Positions 1 to 6,928 of a DNA stretch of 7,416 bases are shown piece after piece (within the stretch, counting starts at the first letter, position 1; each line of letters begins with the position of its first letter). A model generated the notes under the pieces. That model made no database searches, was not told where the DNA came from, and saw only the letters and a program-made list of their open reading frames with translations. Source of the DNA: Sphingomonadales bacterium (lineage in GTDB: Bacteria; Pseudomonadota; Alphaproteobacteria; Sphingomonadales; Sphingomonadaceae); assembly GCA_025360285.1 (NCBI GenBank), contig JANYCM010000213.1, positions 1 to 7,416 on the forward strand. The letters run 5' to 3'. The translations under genes and the position numbers were made by a program.

Positions 1-1872
1 GCCGATGAGGCGGTCCGGCTAGGGCCGGCGCCGGCGGCGGAAAGCTATTTGAGGGCCGATCTGATCATTGCCGCGTGCAAGGCGACGGGGGCCGAGGCGG
101 TTCATCCGGGCTATGGCTTCCTGTCCGAACGCGCCTCGTTCGTCGAAGCGCTCACCGCCGCCGGGATCGCCTTCATCGGGCCGCCGGCGCCGGCGATCGC
201 CGCGATGGGTGACAAGATCGAATCGAAGCGCCGCGCCAAGGCCGCCGGGGTTTCGGTGGTGCCGGGCTTTGTCGGGGAGATCGACGGCACCGATCATGCC
301 GTGGAGATCGCCGCTGGCATCGGTTATCCGGTGATGATGAAGGCATCGGCCGGCGGCGGCGGCAAGGGCATGCGGCTGGCGTGGAGCGACGCCGATGTCC
401 GTGAAGGCTTTGAAAGCGTCAAGCGCGAGGCGCTGGCCAGCTTTGGCGATGACCGGGTGTTCATCGAAAAGTTCGTCGAACAGCCGCGGCATATCGAAAT
501 CCAGCTGATCGGCGATTCGCACGGCAACATCATTTATTTGAACGAGCGTGATTGTTCGATCCAGCGGCGCCACCAGAAGGTGGTGGAGGAAGCACCGTCG
601 CCGTTCGTGACGCCGGAGATGCGCAAGGCGATGGGCGAGCAGGCCGTCGCCCTGGCCCGCAACGTCGGTTACACCAGCGCCGGCACGGTGGAGTTCATCG
701 CCGGGGCCGACCGCAGTTTCTATTTCCTCGAAATGAACACGCGGTTGCAGGTTGAACACCCGGTGACCGAATGCATCACGGGCCTTGACCTGGTTGAACT
801 GATGATCCGCGTCGCCGCCGGCGAGGCACTGCCGTTCACCCAGGATCAGGTGACGCTTGATGGCTGGGCGATTGAAACGCGGGTTTATGCCGAAGACCCG
901 TATCGCGGTTTCCTGCCGTCGATCGGCCGGCTGTCCGTTTGCCAGCCGCCGGCGGCGGGGCTGAGCGGCGACCGGCTGGTGCGCATCGATACCGGCGTGG
1001 TCGAAGGCGCCGAAATCTCGATGTTCTATGATCCGATGATCGCCAAGCTGATCACCCATGCGCCAACCCGCGCCGGGGCGATTGCGGCGCAGGCGGCGGC
1101 GCTGGATCGCTATCTGATCCGCGGCATCAGCCATAATATCGATTTCCTGTCGGCGATCATGCAGCATCCGCGCTTCCAGGCCGGCACCGACGTGACGACG
1201 GGTTTCATTGCCGAGGAATATCCCGATGGCTTCCACGGCGCGCCGATGACCCCGGCAACGCGCACCGCGCTGATCGCCGGCGCCGCCGTCATCCACGCAA
1301 TCGAGGCCGAACGTGCCCAGATGATCGATGGGCAATTGGGCGGCCATGGTGCGAGTTTCGGTACCGAATGGGTGGTGGAGCTGGATGGCGAACAAGCGCC
1401 GGTGACGGTGGATGGCGATGGCACCGGCTTTGCCGTGACGATCGGCGATGAGGACTATGACCTGGATACCGATTGGCGGGTGGGATCACCGCTGTTCGAG
1501 GCGGAGATTGACGGCGCGGCGCATGGCATTGCTGTGGAAAAGGCCGGCAGCGGCCTGAAATTGACCAGCGCCGGTGCCAGCCACCGGGCGCGGGTGCTGA
1601 CCCCGCGTGCGGCCGCGCTGGCGCGCTTCATGATCCCCAAGGTGGCGCCGGACATGAGCAAATATCTGCTCTGCCCGATGCCGGGGCTGATGGTGTCGGT
1701 GGCGGTGTCGAGCGGTGACAAGGTCGAAGCCGGCCAGGTGCTGGCGACGGTGGAAGCCATGAAGATGGAAAACATCCTGCGCGCCGAAAAGCCGGGGGTG
1801 ATCGGCAAGGTCCACGCCAAGGCGGGGGATTCGCTGGCGGTGGATGCGGTGATTCTGGAATTTGAGGGGTAG
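1..1872 (+). CDS. pccA: Propionyl-CoA carboxylase alpha subunit (biotin carboxylase + biotin carrier), 5' end cut off
   Basis: This subunit carboxylates its own biotin using ATP and bicarbonate; the partner beta subunit then transfers the CO2 to propionyl-CoA, giving methylmalonyl-CoA. The frame is open from base 1, and the first visible residues (ADEAVRLGP) belong inside the biotin carboxylase N-domain. About 45 residues are therefore probably missing, and the TTG at 49 is not the start. Numbered from base 1, 623 residues are visible. They include HPGYGFLSE (35-43), the ATP-grasp glycine loop GGGGKG (118-123), NERDCSIQRRHQK (181-193) and the catalytic stretch EMNTRLQVEH (244-253). A middle region follows with RYLIRGISHN and TTGFIAEEYPDGF, typical of the domain that docks the carboxyltransferase. 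The C-terminal biotinyl domain carries EAMKMEN, with the biotin-accepting lysine codon at 1762-1764. Acetyl-CoA and methylcrotonyl-CoA carboxylase alpha subunits are similar. The long middle domain and the SKYLLCPMPG linker favour propionyl-CoA carboxylase, though substrate is not proven by sequence. No beta subunit is in view. Confidence 0.93.
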   Translation, partial: ADEAVRLGPAPAAESYLRADLIIAACKATGAEAVHPGYGFLSERASFVEALTAAGIAFIGPPAPAIAAMGDKIESKRRAKAAGVSVVPGFVGEIDGTDHAVEIAAGIGYPVMMKASAGGGGKGMRLAWSDADVREGFESVKREALASFGDDRVFIEKFVEQPRHIEIQLIGDSHGNIIYLNERDCSIQRRHQKVVEEAPSPFVTPEMRKAMGEQAVALARNVGYTSAGTVEFIAGADRSFYFLEMNTRLQVEHPVTECITGLDLVELMIRVAAGEALPFTQDQVTLDGWAIETRVYAEDPYRGFLPSIGRLSVCQPPAAGLSGDRLVRIDTGVVEGAEISMFYDPMIAKLITHAPTRAGAIAAQAAALDRYLIRGISHNIDFLSAIMQHPRFQAGTDVTTGFIAEEYPDGFHGAPMTPATRTALIAGAAVIHAIEAERAQMIDGQLGGHGASFGTEWVVELDGEQAPVTVDGDGTGFAVTIGDEDYDLDTDWRVGSPLFEAEIDGAAHGIAVEKAGSGLKLTSAGASHRARVLTPRAAALARFMIPKVAPDMSKYLLCPMPGLMVSVAVSSGDKVEAGQVLATVEAMKMENILRAEKPGVIGKVHAKAGDSLAVDAVILEFEG

Positions 1873-1881
1873 GTTCGTAAC

Positions 1882-1928
1882 GCCCTCCCCGCAGCCGTAG
1901 GCGACGCCTTCGGGTCAACGGGGAGGGC
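1882..1928. terminator. Palindromic hairpin between convergent genes: bidirectional terminator or REP-like repeat
   Basis: Bases 1882-1891 (GCCCTCCCCG) pair perfectly with 1919-1928 (CGGGGAGGGC). Inside the 27-nt loop a second hairpin forms: CCG 1895-1897 with CGG 1911-1913 and AGGC 1899-1902 with GCCT 1906-1909, leaving a 3-nt loop. It starts 9 bases after the pccA stop and ends 28 bases before the M20 stop on the opposite strand, which suits a terminator serving both genes. There is no run of T on either strand, so it is not a classical intrinsic terminator. It could equally be one copy of a dispersed intergenic palindromic repeat, which a single window cannot show. Confidence 0.55.
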
Positions 1929-1956
1929 TGGTTGCTTTCGCTGTGCGTGCCTGGCG

Positions 1957-3519
1957 CTACGAAATCGCTGCCATCTCGTACAAAAAGTCCACAAACCCCA
2001 TCGTACTGCCGACCAGCCCTTCCACCTTGGGGTTGGTTGAGTCGATGACGAAATATTCGTTGGGGGCATGGGCGCCGGCGCCATGGCCAAGGCCGAACTG
2101 GCCGGCGGGCAGCGATACCGGCGGCTGGGTGAAGACGCTGCCCGGCCAGGAGCCGGCGAGGCGGGGGTTGAGCGTCGCCGTCACCCCGGCGCGGGCATAA
2201 ACCGCCTGCTGGGCGCGGATGATGCGGCTGTTTTCGGCGGTTTCGGTCGGATCATAACCGCCGGTCACCCGCACTTCGATATCGCCGAACCCGCGTTTTG
2301 CCAGATGGGCGCGCAGCTTGGCCTCGGCCTCCGCCTTGGTCTGGTTCGGGACGAGGCGGCATTCCAGCTTGGCCTCGGCACGGCCGGGCAGCACCGTCTT
2401 GCCCCCGGGGCCGGTATAGCCGGCCACCAGCCCCTGGATATTGACCGTCGGTTGTGACGCCAGCCGTTCCAGCGAGGTTTGCCAGGGTTCGTCATTGATC
2501 CACGCCTTGACGCCATAGGCGGCCTTGGCCTCCGCCTCGCTGCTGGCGGCGGCGTTGAGGGCGATAAGCTGTTTTTCGCGCGGGCTGAGCGGACGGACAT
2601 TGTCGAACCAGCCGTCGATCGCCGGGGTATGACCATCGGCAGCGACCAGCGTGTTCAGCGCCTGCACCAGATGCCAGACCGGGCTTTCGACCTGGGCGTG
2701 GAGCGAGGAATGAATGTCACCCTTCGGCCCGCGGCCCCAGCGTTCACCGCTGGCGATGAGCTGGAATTCCAGCGGCCCCTTGGCGCCCAGATTGATCTCG
2801 ACGCCGCCGTTGCGCGCCTGCCAGGCCGAGGGGATGATGATGCCTTCGCACTCTTTCAGCGCGGCGAGGACGGCGGGGGCCTGGACGATCTGGTGGAAAT
2901 GCGGCGAGGCGATCTCCTCCTCGCCCTCTGCAACCAGCACCAGATTGACCGGCAGTTTCTCGCCCGCCGCCTTGAAGGCATGCAGCGCGGCGAGGAACGC
3001 CGCCTCCGGGCCCTTCTGGTTGATGGCACCGCGGCCGGTGATGATGGTGCCATAGCCGGGTTTTTCGCTGATCACCGCATCGAAGGGCGGGGTCGCCCAT
3101 TCGGTCGGGTTCACCTGCTTGACGTCATACATGAAATAGATGCCGACCGTACGCTTGGCGCCGGCGTCGAGCGTCGCAAAGATACCCGGTGCGCCATCGG
3201 TCGGCATTTTGGTGACCATCTGGAAACCCGCATCCTTGAGCAAGCCCATGGTGTAATCGCAGGATTCGTCCATCCGCCAGTTTTCGGCGGCGATGCCGGG
3301 ATGGCGAATCCAGTCCTGCAGGCGCTTGATGCTGTCGGCCTTGCCGGCTTCGGCGGCGGCGCGGATCGCCTTTGTGTCGCCACTGGCAGCAAAGGCCGGG
3401 CCGGGCACGGCGAGCACCGCGGCAAGCGTGGCGGTGCCGGCCAAAAGTGTGCGGCGGTCGATCGGCGATGCGGGCGGCGATGCGGGCGGCGATGCGGGCG
3501 GCGATGCGGGGCTGGTCAT
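1957..3519 (-). CDS. Exported M20-family metallopeptidase-like protein with altered metal site
   Basis: A 520-residue protein of the M20 (carboxypeptidase/dipeptidase/deacylase) fold, probably a periplasmic or secreted hydrolase of unknown substrate. The ATG at 3517-3519 is chosen because AGGA lies 9 bases upstream and a signal peptide follows at once. A GTG at 3619-3621 would add 34 residues that do not look like protein. The N-region is a Ser-Pro-Pro-Ala repeat, then DRRTLLAG (21-28, Tat-like twin arginine), a hydrophobic stretch and a likely cut after PAFA (about residue 44). M20 landmarks: YFMYDVKQ (128-135), GRGAINQKGP (162-171), EGEEEIASPHF (198-208), DIHSS (268-272) and GAHAPNE (482-488). 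The proposed catalytic Glu201, ligand Glu202, the dimer-interface-type His270 and His484 are present. The usual HxD histidine is Met130, the bridging aspartate is Asn167 and the third-ligand aspartate is Ser231. Fold assignment is firm; ligand alignment is by eye, and activity is uncertain. It lies 219 bases downstream of rnhA on the same strand and may have its own promoter. Confidence 0.85.
   Translation of the reverse strand: MTSPASPPASPPASPPASPIDRRTLLAGTATLAAVLAVPGPAFAASGDTKAIRAAAEAGKADSIKRLQDWIRHPGIAAENWRMDESCDYTMGLLKDAGFQMVTKMPTDGAPGIFATLDAGAKRTVGIYFMYDVKQVNPTEWATPPFDAVISEKPGYGTIITGRGAINQKGPEAAFLAALHAFKAAGEKLPVNLVLVAEGEEEIASPHFHQIVQAPAVLAALKECEGIIIPSAWQARNGGVEINLGAKGPLEFQLIASGERWGRGPKGDIHSSLHAQVESPVWHLVQALNTLVAADGHTPAIDGWFDNVRPLSPREKQLIALNAAASSEAEAKAAYGVKAWINDEPWQTSLERLASQPTVNIQGLVAGYTGPGGKTVLPGRAEAKLECRLVPNQTKAEAEAKLRAHLAKRGFGDIEVRVTGGYDPTETAENSRIIRAQQAVYARAGVTATLNPRLAGSWPGSVFTQPPVSLPAGQFGLGHGAGAHAPNEYFVIDSTNPKVEGLVGSTMGFVDFLYEMAAIS
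3463..3510. repeat. Four perfect 12-bp tandem repeats in a signal peptide N-region
   Basis: The unit CGGCGATGCGGG occurs four times head to tail without a mismatch (3463-3474, 3475-3486, 3487-3498, 3499-3510). Read on the minus strand it lies within codons 4-19 of the M20-like gene and encodes repeating Ser-Pro-Pro-Ala. The unit is a multiple of three, so copy-number change would lengthen or shorten the N-region without breaking frame. Confidence 0.95.
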
Positions 3520-3738
3520 GGCGCGAAATCCTGTTGAGGCAGCCCCAGCAAGCCCGTGAAATGCGCAATTGTCCAGTGGTTTGGGCAGCAAAAAAATGCC
3601 TGTCACCGTGATGGCCATCACGCCGGTGCGGCGGCCGGGGCGGGCATCATGCCGGCGCGCATCAGTCGCCTGATCGCTTGTTGGTATCAGTGTGCGTGGC
3701 GTTGGCGGCGCGGTCGGCCCTTCCCGGTCGCGTCGCCG
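3520..3738. other. Non-coding gap between rnhA and the M20-like gene
   Basis: Both flanking genes run on the minus strand. I see no convincing coding sequence here. The gap holds the ribosome-binding AGGA for the M20-like gene (minus strand, 9 bases from its ATG), a perfect 16-bp palindrome at 3607-3622, and a small 5-bp hairpin at 3661-3674 (ATCAG / CTGAT) whose minus-strand loop is GCGA. I found no T-rich terminator after rnhA and no promoter good enough to call. Confidence 0.6.
3607..3622. promoter_or_regulatory. Perfect 16-bp palindrome upstream of the M20-like gene, operator candidate
   Basis: CGTGATGGCCATCACG equals its own reverse complement. Its near edge is 88 bases upstream of the proposed ATG of the M20-like gene, a plausible position for binding of a dimeric regulator. 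No regulator gene is nearby and I do not recognise the motif, so function is inferred only from symmetry and position. Confidence 0.3.
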
Positions 3739-4209
3739 TTATTTCCCGCGTAATTCCGAGATCGCCGCATTGGCCAGGGCATCGGCGCGTTCATTGTCGG
3801 GGTCGCCGGCATGGCCTTTCACCCATCGCCAGTCGGTCTTGTGGCGGGCGGCCGCGGCCAGCAGCGCCTGCCACAGGTCGGCGTTCTTCACCGGCTTTTT
3901 ATCGGCGGTTTTCCAGCCGTTGCGCTGCCAGCCGTGGATCCATTTGGTGATGCCGTCGCGGACATAGACGCTGTCGGTCGACAAGATGACATCGGCGGGG
4001 CGGGTGAGGGCGTTGAGTGCCTCGATGGCGCCGGTCAATTCCATGCGGTTGTTGGTGGTGTGCGCCTCGGCACCCTGCAGGGTTTTTTCGCTGCCATTGG
4101 CGGCGCGCAGCAGGGCGCCCCAGCCGCCAATGCCGGGGTTGCCCTTGCAGGCGCCGTCAGTGGCGATGATGACCCTGGGCCGTGCCGCCTCGGTCGCCGT
4201 CTCGGTCAA
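3739..4209 (-). CDS. rnhA: Ribonuclease HI
   Basis: It cuts the RNA strand of RNA-DNA hybrids, removing R-loops and primer RNA in the cytoplasm. At 156 residues it is the usual size for bacterial RNase HI. All catalytic residues are visible: Asp18 in ATDGACKGNPG, Glu57 in NNRMEL, Asp79 in STDSVYV, His133 in KGHAGDPDNE and Asp143 in ERADALA. The basic stretch WIHGWQRNGWK (90-100) matches the substrate-binding handle region of the family. The start is taken as TTG at 4207-4209, because it gives the family's usual N-terminus and overlaps the thrB stop as TTGA (4 bases shared), the usual layout for translational coupling. The frame stays open a further 36 codons into thrB, but that stretch does not resemble RNase H. 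It is the last gene of the ispH-thrB-rnhA run. Confidence 0.95.
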   Translation of the reverse strand: MTETATEAARPRVIIATDGACKGNPGIGGWGALLRAANGSEKTLQGAEAHTTNNRMELTGAIEALNALTRPADVILSTDSVYVRDGITKWIHGWQRNGWKTADKKPVKNADLWQALLAAAARHKTDWRWVKGHAGDPDNERADALANAAISELRGK

Positions 4210-5165
4210 CGCCCCAGCACCATGGCGGGGGTGGCGCGGGCGTACCAGGCCATGCGGCGGGCAAAGGCCATCGGGTCCTTGCGCGTCACCAGCGCATCGG
4301 CGGGCGTGTTGAGCCAATCATAGGCGCGGGTAAGGGTGAAGCGCAGCGCGGCGCCCTGGCCCAGCCGCGGCAGCGCGGCGATTTCGGCAGCATCCAGCCC
4401 ATGGCTTTCGGCATAGCCAGCGGCGAGCGCGGCGGCGCGATCGGCATAATGCGTGCCGCCGATCGCCGAAAAACACCAGGCGGCATGGGTGACGGCATAA
4501 TCATAGGCACGCACATCGGTGCAGGCGAAATAGAAATCGATGAGGCCGGTGACTTGGCCATTATGGAGCAGCACATTGTCAGGAAAGAGATCGGCATGGA
4601 TGGCGCCGACCGGCAGGCCGACCGGCCAATCGAGCGCCGCCGCCAGCGCATCGATGACCAGCACCGGCAACTTGGCATCAATTTCCGCCAGCCGTGCCCC
4701 GCAGCGGTCGGCGAGCGGCGGCCAATCCGCCGGTCCCAGCGTGTTGGGGCGGACGGCGGTGAAATCGGCGGCGGCGCGGTGCAGCTTGCCCAGCGCCGCG
4801 CCGACGGCATGGCATTGCGCCGGGCTGGGTTCGGCCACCGAGATACCGGGGACGAATTCGATGAGGCAGGCGGGGCGGCCATTCAACATCTGCAGCGCGG
4901 TGCCATCACGATCGGTCACCGGGCGCGGCACTGGCAGGCCCTTGTCGGCCAGATGCGTCATCAGGGCCAGGAACCAGGGCAGATCATCGGCAGCGACGCG
5001 GCGCTCATACAGGGTGAGGATATAGCGACCCCGTGTTGTATCGAGCAGGTAATTGCTGTTTTCGACACCCTCGGCGATGCCCTTGCAGCTTGTCGCGATG
5101 CCGATGTCGTAATTTTGAAGGAAGCCCGCCAGCTGGCTTGCCGTCACCTGGGTATAGACTGCCAT
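4206..5165 (-). CDS. thrB: Homoserine kinase (aminoglycoside phosphotransferase-fold type)
   Basis: It phosphorylates homoserine with ATP to O-phosphohomoserine, the step before threonine synthase. The 319-residue length and the N-terminus (MAVYTQVTASQLAGFL, then GIAEGVENSNYLL at 29-41) match the choline/aminoglycoside-kinase-fold homoserine kinases of proteobacteria, not the GHMP-type ThrB of E. coli. The catalytic loop HADLFPDN (190-197) gives His190, the catalytic base Asp192 and Asn197. The metal-binding Asp210 sits in LIDFYF. The ATG at 5163-5165 lies 14 bases after the ispH stop with a weak CAGG upstream, and the gene's TGA overlaps the rnhA start. Adjacent ispH, thrB and rnhA is an arrangement I associate with Alphaproteobacteria. 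A related kinase of other small alcohols is possible but less likely given the N-terminal signature. Confidence 0.93.
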   Translation of the reverse strand: MAVYTQVTASQLAGFLQNYDIGIATSCKGIAEGVENSNYLLDTTRGRYILTLYERRVAADDLPWFLALMTHLADKGLPVPRPVTDRDGTALQMLNGRPACLIEFVPGISVAEPSPAQCHAVGAALGKLHRAAADFTAVRPNTLGPADWPPLADRCGARLAEIDAKLPVLVIDALAAALDWPVGLPVGAIHADLFPDNVLLHNGQVTGLIDFYFACTDVRAYDYAVTHAAWCFSAIGGTHYADRAAALAAGYAESHGLDAAEIAALPRLGQGAALRFTLTRAYDWLNTPADALVTRKDPMAFARRMAWYARATPAMVLGR

Positions 5166-5179
5166 TGCCGCGCCTGAAA

Positions 5180-6139
5180 TTATTCGACGAGGGAGCGCGG
5201 CAGCTTGAAGACGACCTGTTCAACGGCGGTGGTGATGTTTTCGCTCTGCACCTCGAAATGATCGGACAGGCAGGCCATGACTTCCTGGACCAGCACTTCG
5301 GGCGCCGAGGCGCCGGCGGTGAGGCCCAGCGTGTTGACGCCTTCGAACCAGCGCCAGTCGATATCGCTGCCGCGCTGGATGAGATAGGCGGCGGAACCTT
5401 CACGTTCAGCGACTTCGCGCAGCCGCTGAGAATTGGAGGAATTGGTGGCGCCGATGACCAGCACCAGATCGCAGCGCGGCGCGATCGCCTTGACGGCGGC
5501 CTGGCGGTTGGAGGTGGCGTAGCAGATGTCATCGCCCTTGGGGCCGATGATGCTGGGGAAGCGCCGCTGCAATTCGGCGACCATGTCGGCGGTATCATCA
5601 ACCGACAGCGTCGTTTGCGTCAGGAAGCCCAGGTTTTCGGCATCGGCGACGGTGACGTTGCTAGCGTCTTCCAATGTTTCGATCAGCGTCATGGCGTTTT
5701 CGGGCACCTGGCCGAAGGTGCCGACGACTTCGGGGTGGCCGGCATGGCCAATGAACAGGATGTGGCGCCCGGCCTCGACCAGCCGTTCGGCCTGGCGGTG
5801 GACCTTTGACACCAAAGGACAGGTGGCATCGAGATAGTTGAGACCGCGTGCTTCGGCTGCCGCCGGCACCGCCTTTGGGACGCCGTGCGCCGAAAATACA
5901 ACGGGCACACCATCGGGGACTTCATCAAGTTCTTCGACGAAAATTGCGCCCTTGGCCTTCAGCGTATCGACGACGAAGCGGTTATGGACGATTTCATGGC
6001 GGACATAGACGGGGGCACCATAGCGTTCCAGCGCCAGTTCGACGATGTGGATGGCGCGATCCACCCCGGCGCAAAAGCCGCGCGGGGCAGCGACCAGGAC
6101 GGCAAGCGCGGGTTTGGCGGCGAGAGCAGGAGCGTTCAT
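5180..6139 (-). CDS. ispH: 4-hydroxy-3-methylbut-2-enyl diphosphate reductase
   Basis: Last enzyme of the methylerythritol phosphate (non-mevalonate) pathway: an iron-sulfur enzyme that reduces HMBPP to isopentenyl and dimethylallyl diphosphate in the cytoplasm. From the ATG at 6137-6139 the protein has 319 residues, normal for IspH. The three [4Fe-4S] cysteines are Cys23 (PRGFCAGVDRA), Cys107 (DATCPLVSKVH) and Cys206 (DDICYATSNRQ). Substrate-binding residues are also in place: His48/His52 (RHEIVHN), His85 (SAHGVP), GHAGHPEV (131-138) with Glu137, TQTTLS (174-179) and NSSNSQRL (233-240). This ATG is preferred because AAGG lies just upstream. A GTG at 6173-6175 would add 12 residues of weak character. 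It is the first gene of the minus-strand run, with thrB 14 bases after its stop. Confidence 0.96.
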   Translation of the reverse strand: MNAPALAAKPALAVLVAAPRGFCAGVDRAIHIVELALERYGAPVYVRHEIVHNRFVVDTLKAKGAIFVEELDEVPDGVPVVFSAHGVPKAVPAAAEARGLNYLDATCPLVSKVHRQAERLVEAGRHILFIGHAGHPEVVGTFGQVPENAMTLIETLEDASNVTVADAENLGFLTQTTLSVDDTADMVAELQRRFPSIIGPKGDDICYATSNRQAAVKAIAPRCDLVLVIGATNSSNSQRLREVAEREGSAAYLIQRGSDIDWRWFEGVNTLGLTAGASAPEVLVQEVMACLSDHFEVQSENITTAVEQVVFKLPRSLVE

Positions 6140-6279
6140 GACGCCTTGATAGGGGATGATGGCGTTGGACGCCACTGGGGTTGCGGTGGTTTTCGCACGC
6201 GTCGCCGCCTTGCCCCGCCGCTTGGCTCTGCCTAAGGTGCCCGCGCTTTGGCGGCGGCCGCCTGAAAGGTTCCCTGATC
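6140..6279. other. Divergent intergenic region between ispH and the lipoprotein gene
   Basis: It should hold promoters for both the ispH-thrB-rnhA transcript (minus) and the lipoprotein gene (plus). Visible items: a 15-nt hairpin-forming inverted repeat at 6160-6174 (TGGCGT, TGG loop, ACGCCA), 21 bases upstream of the ispH ATG, and a weak plus-strand promoter-like pair, TTGCCC 6210-6215 and TAAGGT 6233-6238 with a 17-base spacer. I see no convincing promoter for ispH. Confidence 0.45.
6210..6238 (+). promoter_or_regulatory. Weak candidate promoter for the lipoprotein gene
   Basis: TTGCCC at 6210-6215 and TAAGGT at 6233-6238 are separated by 17 bases, about 41 bases before the GTG start. The -35 box matches 4 of 6 consensus positions and the -10 box about half, so this is only a positional guess. 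Confidence 0.22.
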
Positions 6280-6903
6280 GTGTTGAAACTGCGTAATCTT
6301 GCCCTTCTCGCTGTCGCGGGCCTGGCGCTGGCCGGGTGCGAGCGCAACCCGCTGATCGTCAAGCGATCGGCCTGCCCGGCGGTGGCGGTGCCGACCTATG
6401 CCGGTGACATCACCTTCTTCAAGGCAAATACCAGTGCCGATGCCGCCAATATCGATATTGTCGCGGCGATGACCAACGTCCGTGAAACCTGTGTCGAAAC
6501 CGCGACGACTTTCGCCAGCGATGTGACCTATGACATCATCGCCCGGCGCAGCGAGACGGCCGGCGCGCGCAGCGTCAAGGTGCCGGTGTTCGCCAGTGTC
6601 GTCCAGGGCGGCAATCTGCTGCTGTCGAAGGAAATCGCCAATGTGACGGTGAATTTCGCCGATGGCCAGGCGCGCGCCGTCGCCAAGGGCGGGGCGCGGG
6701 CGAATGTGGCGCGCAGCATCGCGTCGCTGTCCCCCGAACTTCAGGCGCGCATCAGCCGCAAGCGCAAGCCCGGCGATCTTGATGCCGCCGTCGATCCGCT
6801 CGCCGACCCGGAAGTGCGGGCGGCCTTGCGCGCCGCCAGCTTTGAAGTGCTGGTGGGGTTCCAGCTGTCGTCGGTGGGGCTGGCGTATAATGTGACGAAA
6901 TAG
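6280..6903 (+). CDS. Predicted lipoprotein of unknown function
   Basis: I do not recognise the family. From GTG at 6280-6282 it encodes 207 residues. The start is chosen because GAAAGG lies about 10 bases upstream and a short lipoprotein signal follows: basic KLR (3-5), a hydrophobic core and the lipobox LAGC (17-20). After cleavage and acylation at Cys20 it would be anchored to a membrane facing the periplasm. Residue 21 is Glu, not Asp, so the E. coli inner-membrane retention signal is absent; that rule may not hold here. The mature part has two more cysteines (32 and 71) that could form a disulfide, and alternating beta-rich stretches (about 54-135) such as SVKVPVFASVVQGG and ITFFKAN. A basic patch ISRKRKPGD (158-166) precedes a helical, alanine-rich stretch and an ending of FEVLVGFQLSSVGLAYNVTK. 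It diverges from ispH and precedes the glycine-regulated gcvT leader. No enzymatic motif is visible. A TTG at 6283 is an alternative start. Confidence 0.8.
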   Translation: MLKLRNLALLAVAGLALAGCERNPLIVKRSACPAVAVPTYAGDITFFKANTSADAANIDIVAAMTNVRETCVETATTFASDVTYDIIARRSETAGARSVKVPVFASVVQGGNLLLSKEIANVTVNFADGQARAVAKGGARANVARSIASLSPELQARISRKRKPGDLDAAVDPLADPEVRAALRAASFEVLVGFQLSSVGLAYNVTK

Positions 6904-6928
6904 GCCTGCCCCCCGGCACCGGCCGCCA

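Noticed and set aside
49..51. TTG at 49 as the start of pccA
   Set aside because: Upstream codons from base 1 already encode conserved biotin carboxylase residues, so the true start is outside the window.
19..1395. Long open frame on the minus strand opposite pccA (458 codons)
   Set aside because: It lies wholly antisense to a strongly recognised gene. Its Arg/Asp/His-rich composition is typical of the mirror frame in GC-rich DNA, with no domain signature.
2479..3537. Plus-strand open frame of 352 codons opposite the M20-like gene
   Set aside because: Antisense shadow of a real coding region, rich in Gly/Arg/Asp, with no recognisable motif.
4182..5809. Two overlapping plus-strand open frames (331 and 258 codons) opposite thrB and ispH
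   Set aside because: Both mirror well-identified genes and overlap one another; composition is that of antisense GC-rich sequence.
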